A stretch of 64,000 bases of DNA from Stenopsyche tienmushanensis. Its lineage: Eukaryota; Arthropoda; Insecta; Trichoptera; Stenopsychidae. Where the stretch lies: positions 248,001 to 312,000 of the forward strand of contig WACJ01000340.1 in assembly GCA_008973525.1 (NCBI GenBank), given 5' to 3'. Both the position numbers and the translations under genes were made by a program. The notes below the pieces were generated by a model. The model saw only the letters and a list, made by a program, of their open reading frames with translations. It made no database searches and had not been told where the DNA came from. Positions 63,086-64,000 of the stretch are shown piece by piece; position 1 is the first letter of the stretch; each line of letters begins with the position of its first letter.

Positions 63086-64000
63086 TTAGGGGAACCCATA
63101 AGTAATCAATTATTTCGAATTAAAACGAAAAAAAATTTGTTACGATTTTATTTTAATTATTCAATCAATTATATAATTTCCATTGTTTTTTCCTTGGTTA
63201 CTTTAGCTGCATGGGGTCCGACATTATCATGATGTAATATCACACCTTTTCAGTTGATGAAATGTTTTTCTAATAACTTTGCATTTACTCTGTCTAATTC
63301 TGAGCAATAAATTTGTACATTGATAGTTTCTCCTAGATTTAGAAACTCAAAGGGTATCCCACCATATGCTCAAGAGGACCTTTTTTTATAGCCAAAGAAG
63401 ATTTAAGAGTTGGTACAGCCGGTTAATTAGTTGAAAGCCACTGCTTAGTTCTTTTAACATTGACGTATAATATCCATTTTTCATCATAAGTTATAATCCG
63501 GTGTAGAAATTATTCGTTAAAGTGTCTAGTTATAAGCGATGTGCAGCAACTTCATTGTTGATCCTTGTTTGTGTCGGACAATTGGTGAGAAATCCAAACG
63601 CCATCTTTGTAACTTTTGCCAATGGCGTGTAAGTGTCTTTGCACTGTTGACGAAGTAACCCCGAGTCTTGAAGTTATTTCTGTCACAGTTAATTTTGGAT
63701 TTGAATCCACTAGCGATTTTAGTAGCTCGGTATCGAATTCAGTAGGTCTCCCACTTCGGTGGTCATCATCTAGGCTAAAATTGCCACTTGAGAATCTTCG
63801 AAACCATCGTTGACACTTGTTGACTTTAAGAATTTTGCCGTAAACACCACAAATTTTCTTACATGTCTGTGTTGCGTTACAACCCATTTTAAAATGGAAG
63901 AGCATAACATGACGAATATGTTCTTCTGACGGCTGTGTGTCTGACATGGTGTAGATAACGAGTTTACTTTTATCTGTTGGTGAATAAATGAAGTTTAGAG
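63086..64000 (-). mobile_element. mariner element cut by the window edge, inactive
   Basis: The left end is TTAGGGGAACCCATAAGTAA after TA (63084-63085). The transposase starts at 63947 (MSDTQPSEEHIRHVMLFHFK) with the paired helix-turn-helix (CQRWFRRFSSGNFSLDDDHR, SGRPTEFD, LTVTEITSRLGVTSSTVQRH) and then breaks after GVWISHQLSD. Remnants of the catalytic half follow in other frames down to 63190. The right terminal repeat is not reached. It begins only ~115 bp after the vezatin-like stop and may affect that gene's 3' end. Confidence 0.9.

Overview
This is a 64 kb piece of an AT-rich insect nuclear genome. The genes are spliced, with GT-AG introns of mostly 60-500 bp. A four-member family of secreted DUF1091 proteins (an arthropod, mainly insect, family) and many cut-and-paste DNA transposon remnants point to an insect. 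The order cannot be fixed from sequence alone.

All gene models below were assembled by hand, by matching splice sites, reading phase and family similarity. From left to right: (1) 1-11 kb holds dispersed repeats, a complete but internally deleted hAT element with a perfect 8-bp target duplication, and DUF1091 gene A (4937-5771, minus). (2) 11.1-13.8 kb is the cytosolic phenylalanyl-tRNA synthetase alpha subunit (minus, 6 exons, 495 aa), with a mariner remnant in its last intron. (3) 14-18.6 kb is LINE, SINE and Tc1/mariner debris. (4) 18.6-24.3 kb holds two tandem saccharopine-dehydrogenase-like oxidoreductases (plus, 7 exons each, 421 and 430 aa). The second copy is bracketed by two copies of a ~650-bp repeat in opposite orientation. 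(5) 25.8-37.5 kb holds DUF1091 genes B (plus), C (minus) and D (plus), mixed with mariner, hAT and TTAA-flanked miniature elements. (6) 39.1-58.0 kb is one large minus-strand gene, the BRWD/PHIP family WD40-bromodomain protein (37 exons, about 1767 aa), with insertions in many introns. (7) 59.9-63.0 kb is a plus-strand, vezatin-like two-pass membrane protein (5 exons, 760 aa), divergent from BRWD. (8) A degenerate mariner runs off the right edge.

The housekeeping genes (tRNA charging, chromatin reader, membrane or dynein adaptor, lipid-droplet-type oxidoreductase) show no shared pathway. The distinctive local biology is the expansion and inversion of the DUF1091 family: A and D are inverted near-copies (85% identical by my count) about 31 kb apart, with B and C as older paralogues between them. 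All four keep the same four-exon, phase-0 structure. I found no CRISPR, operon, rRNA or true tRNA gene. The 'system' most worth follow-up is this DUF1091 cluster, together with the transposon-bracketed oxidoreductase duplication inside it.
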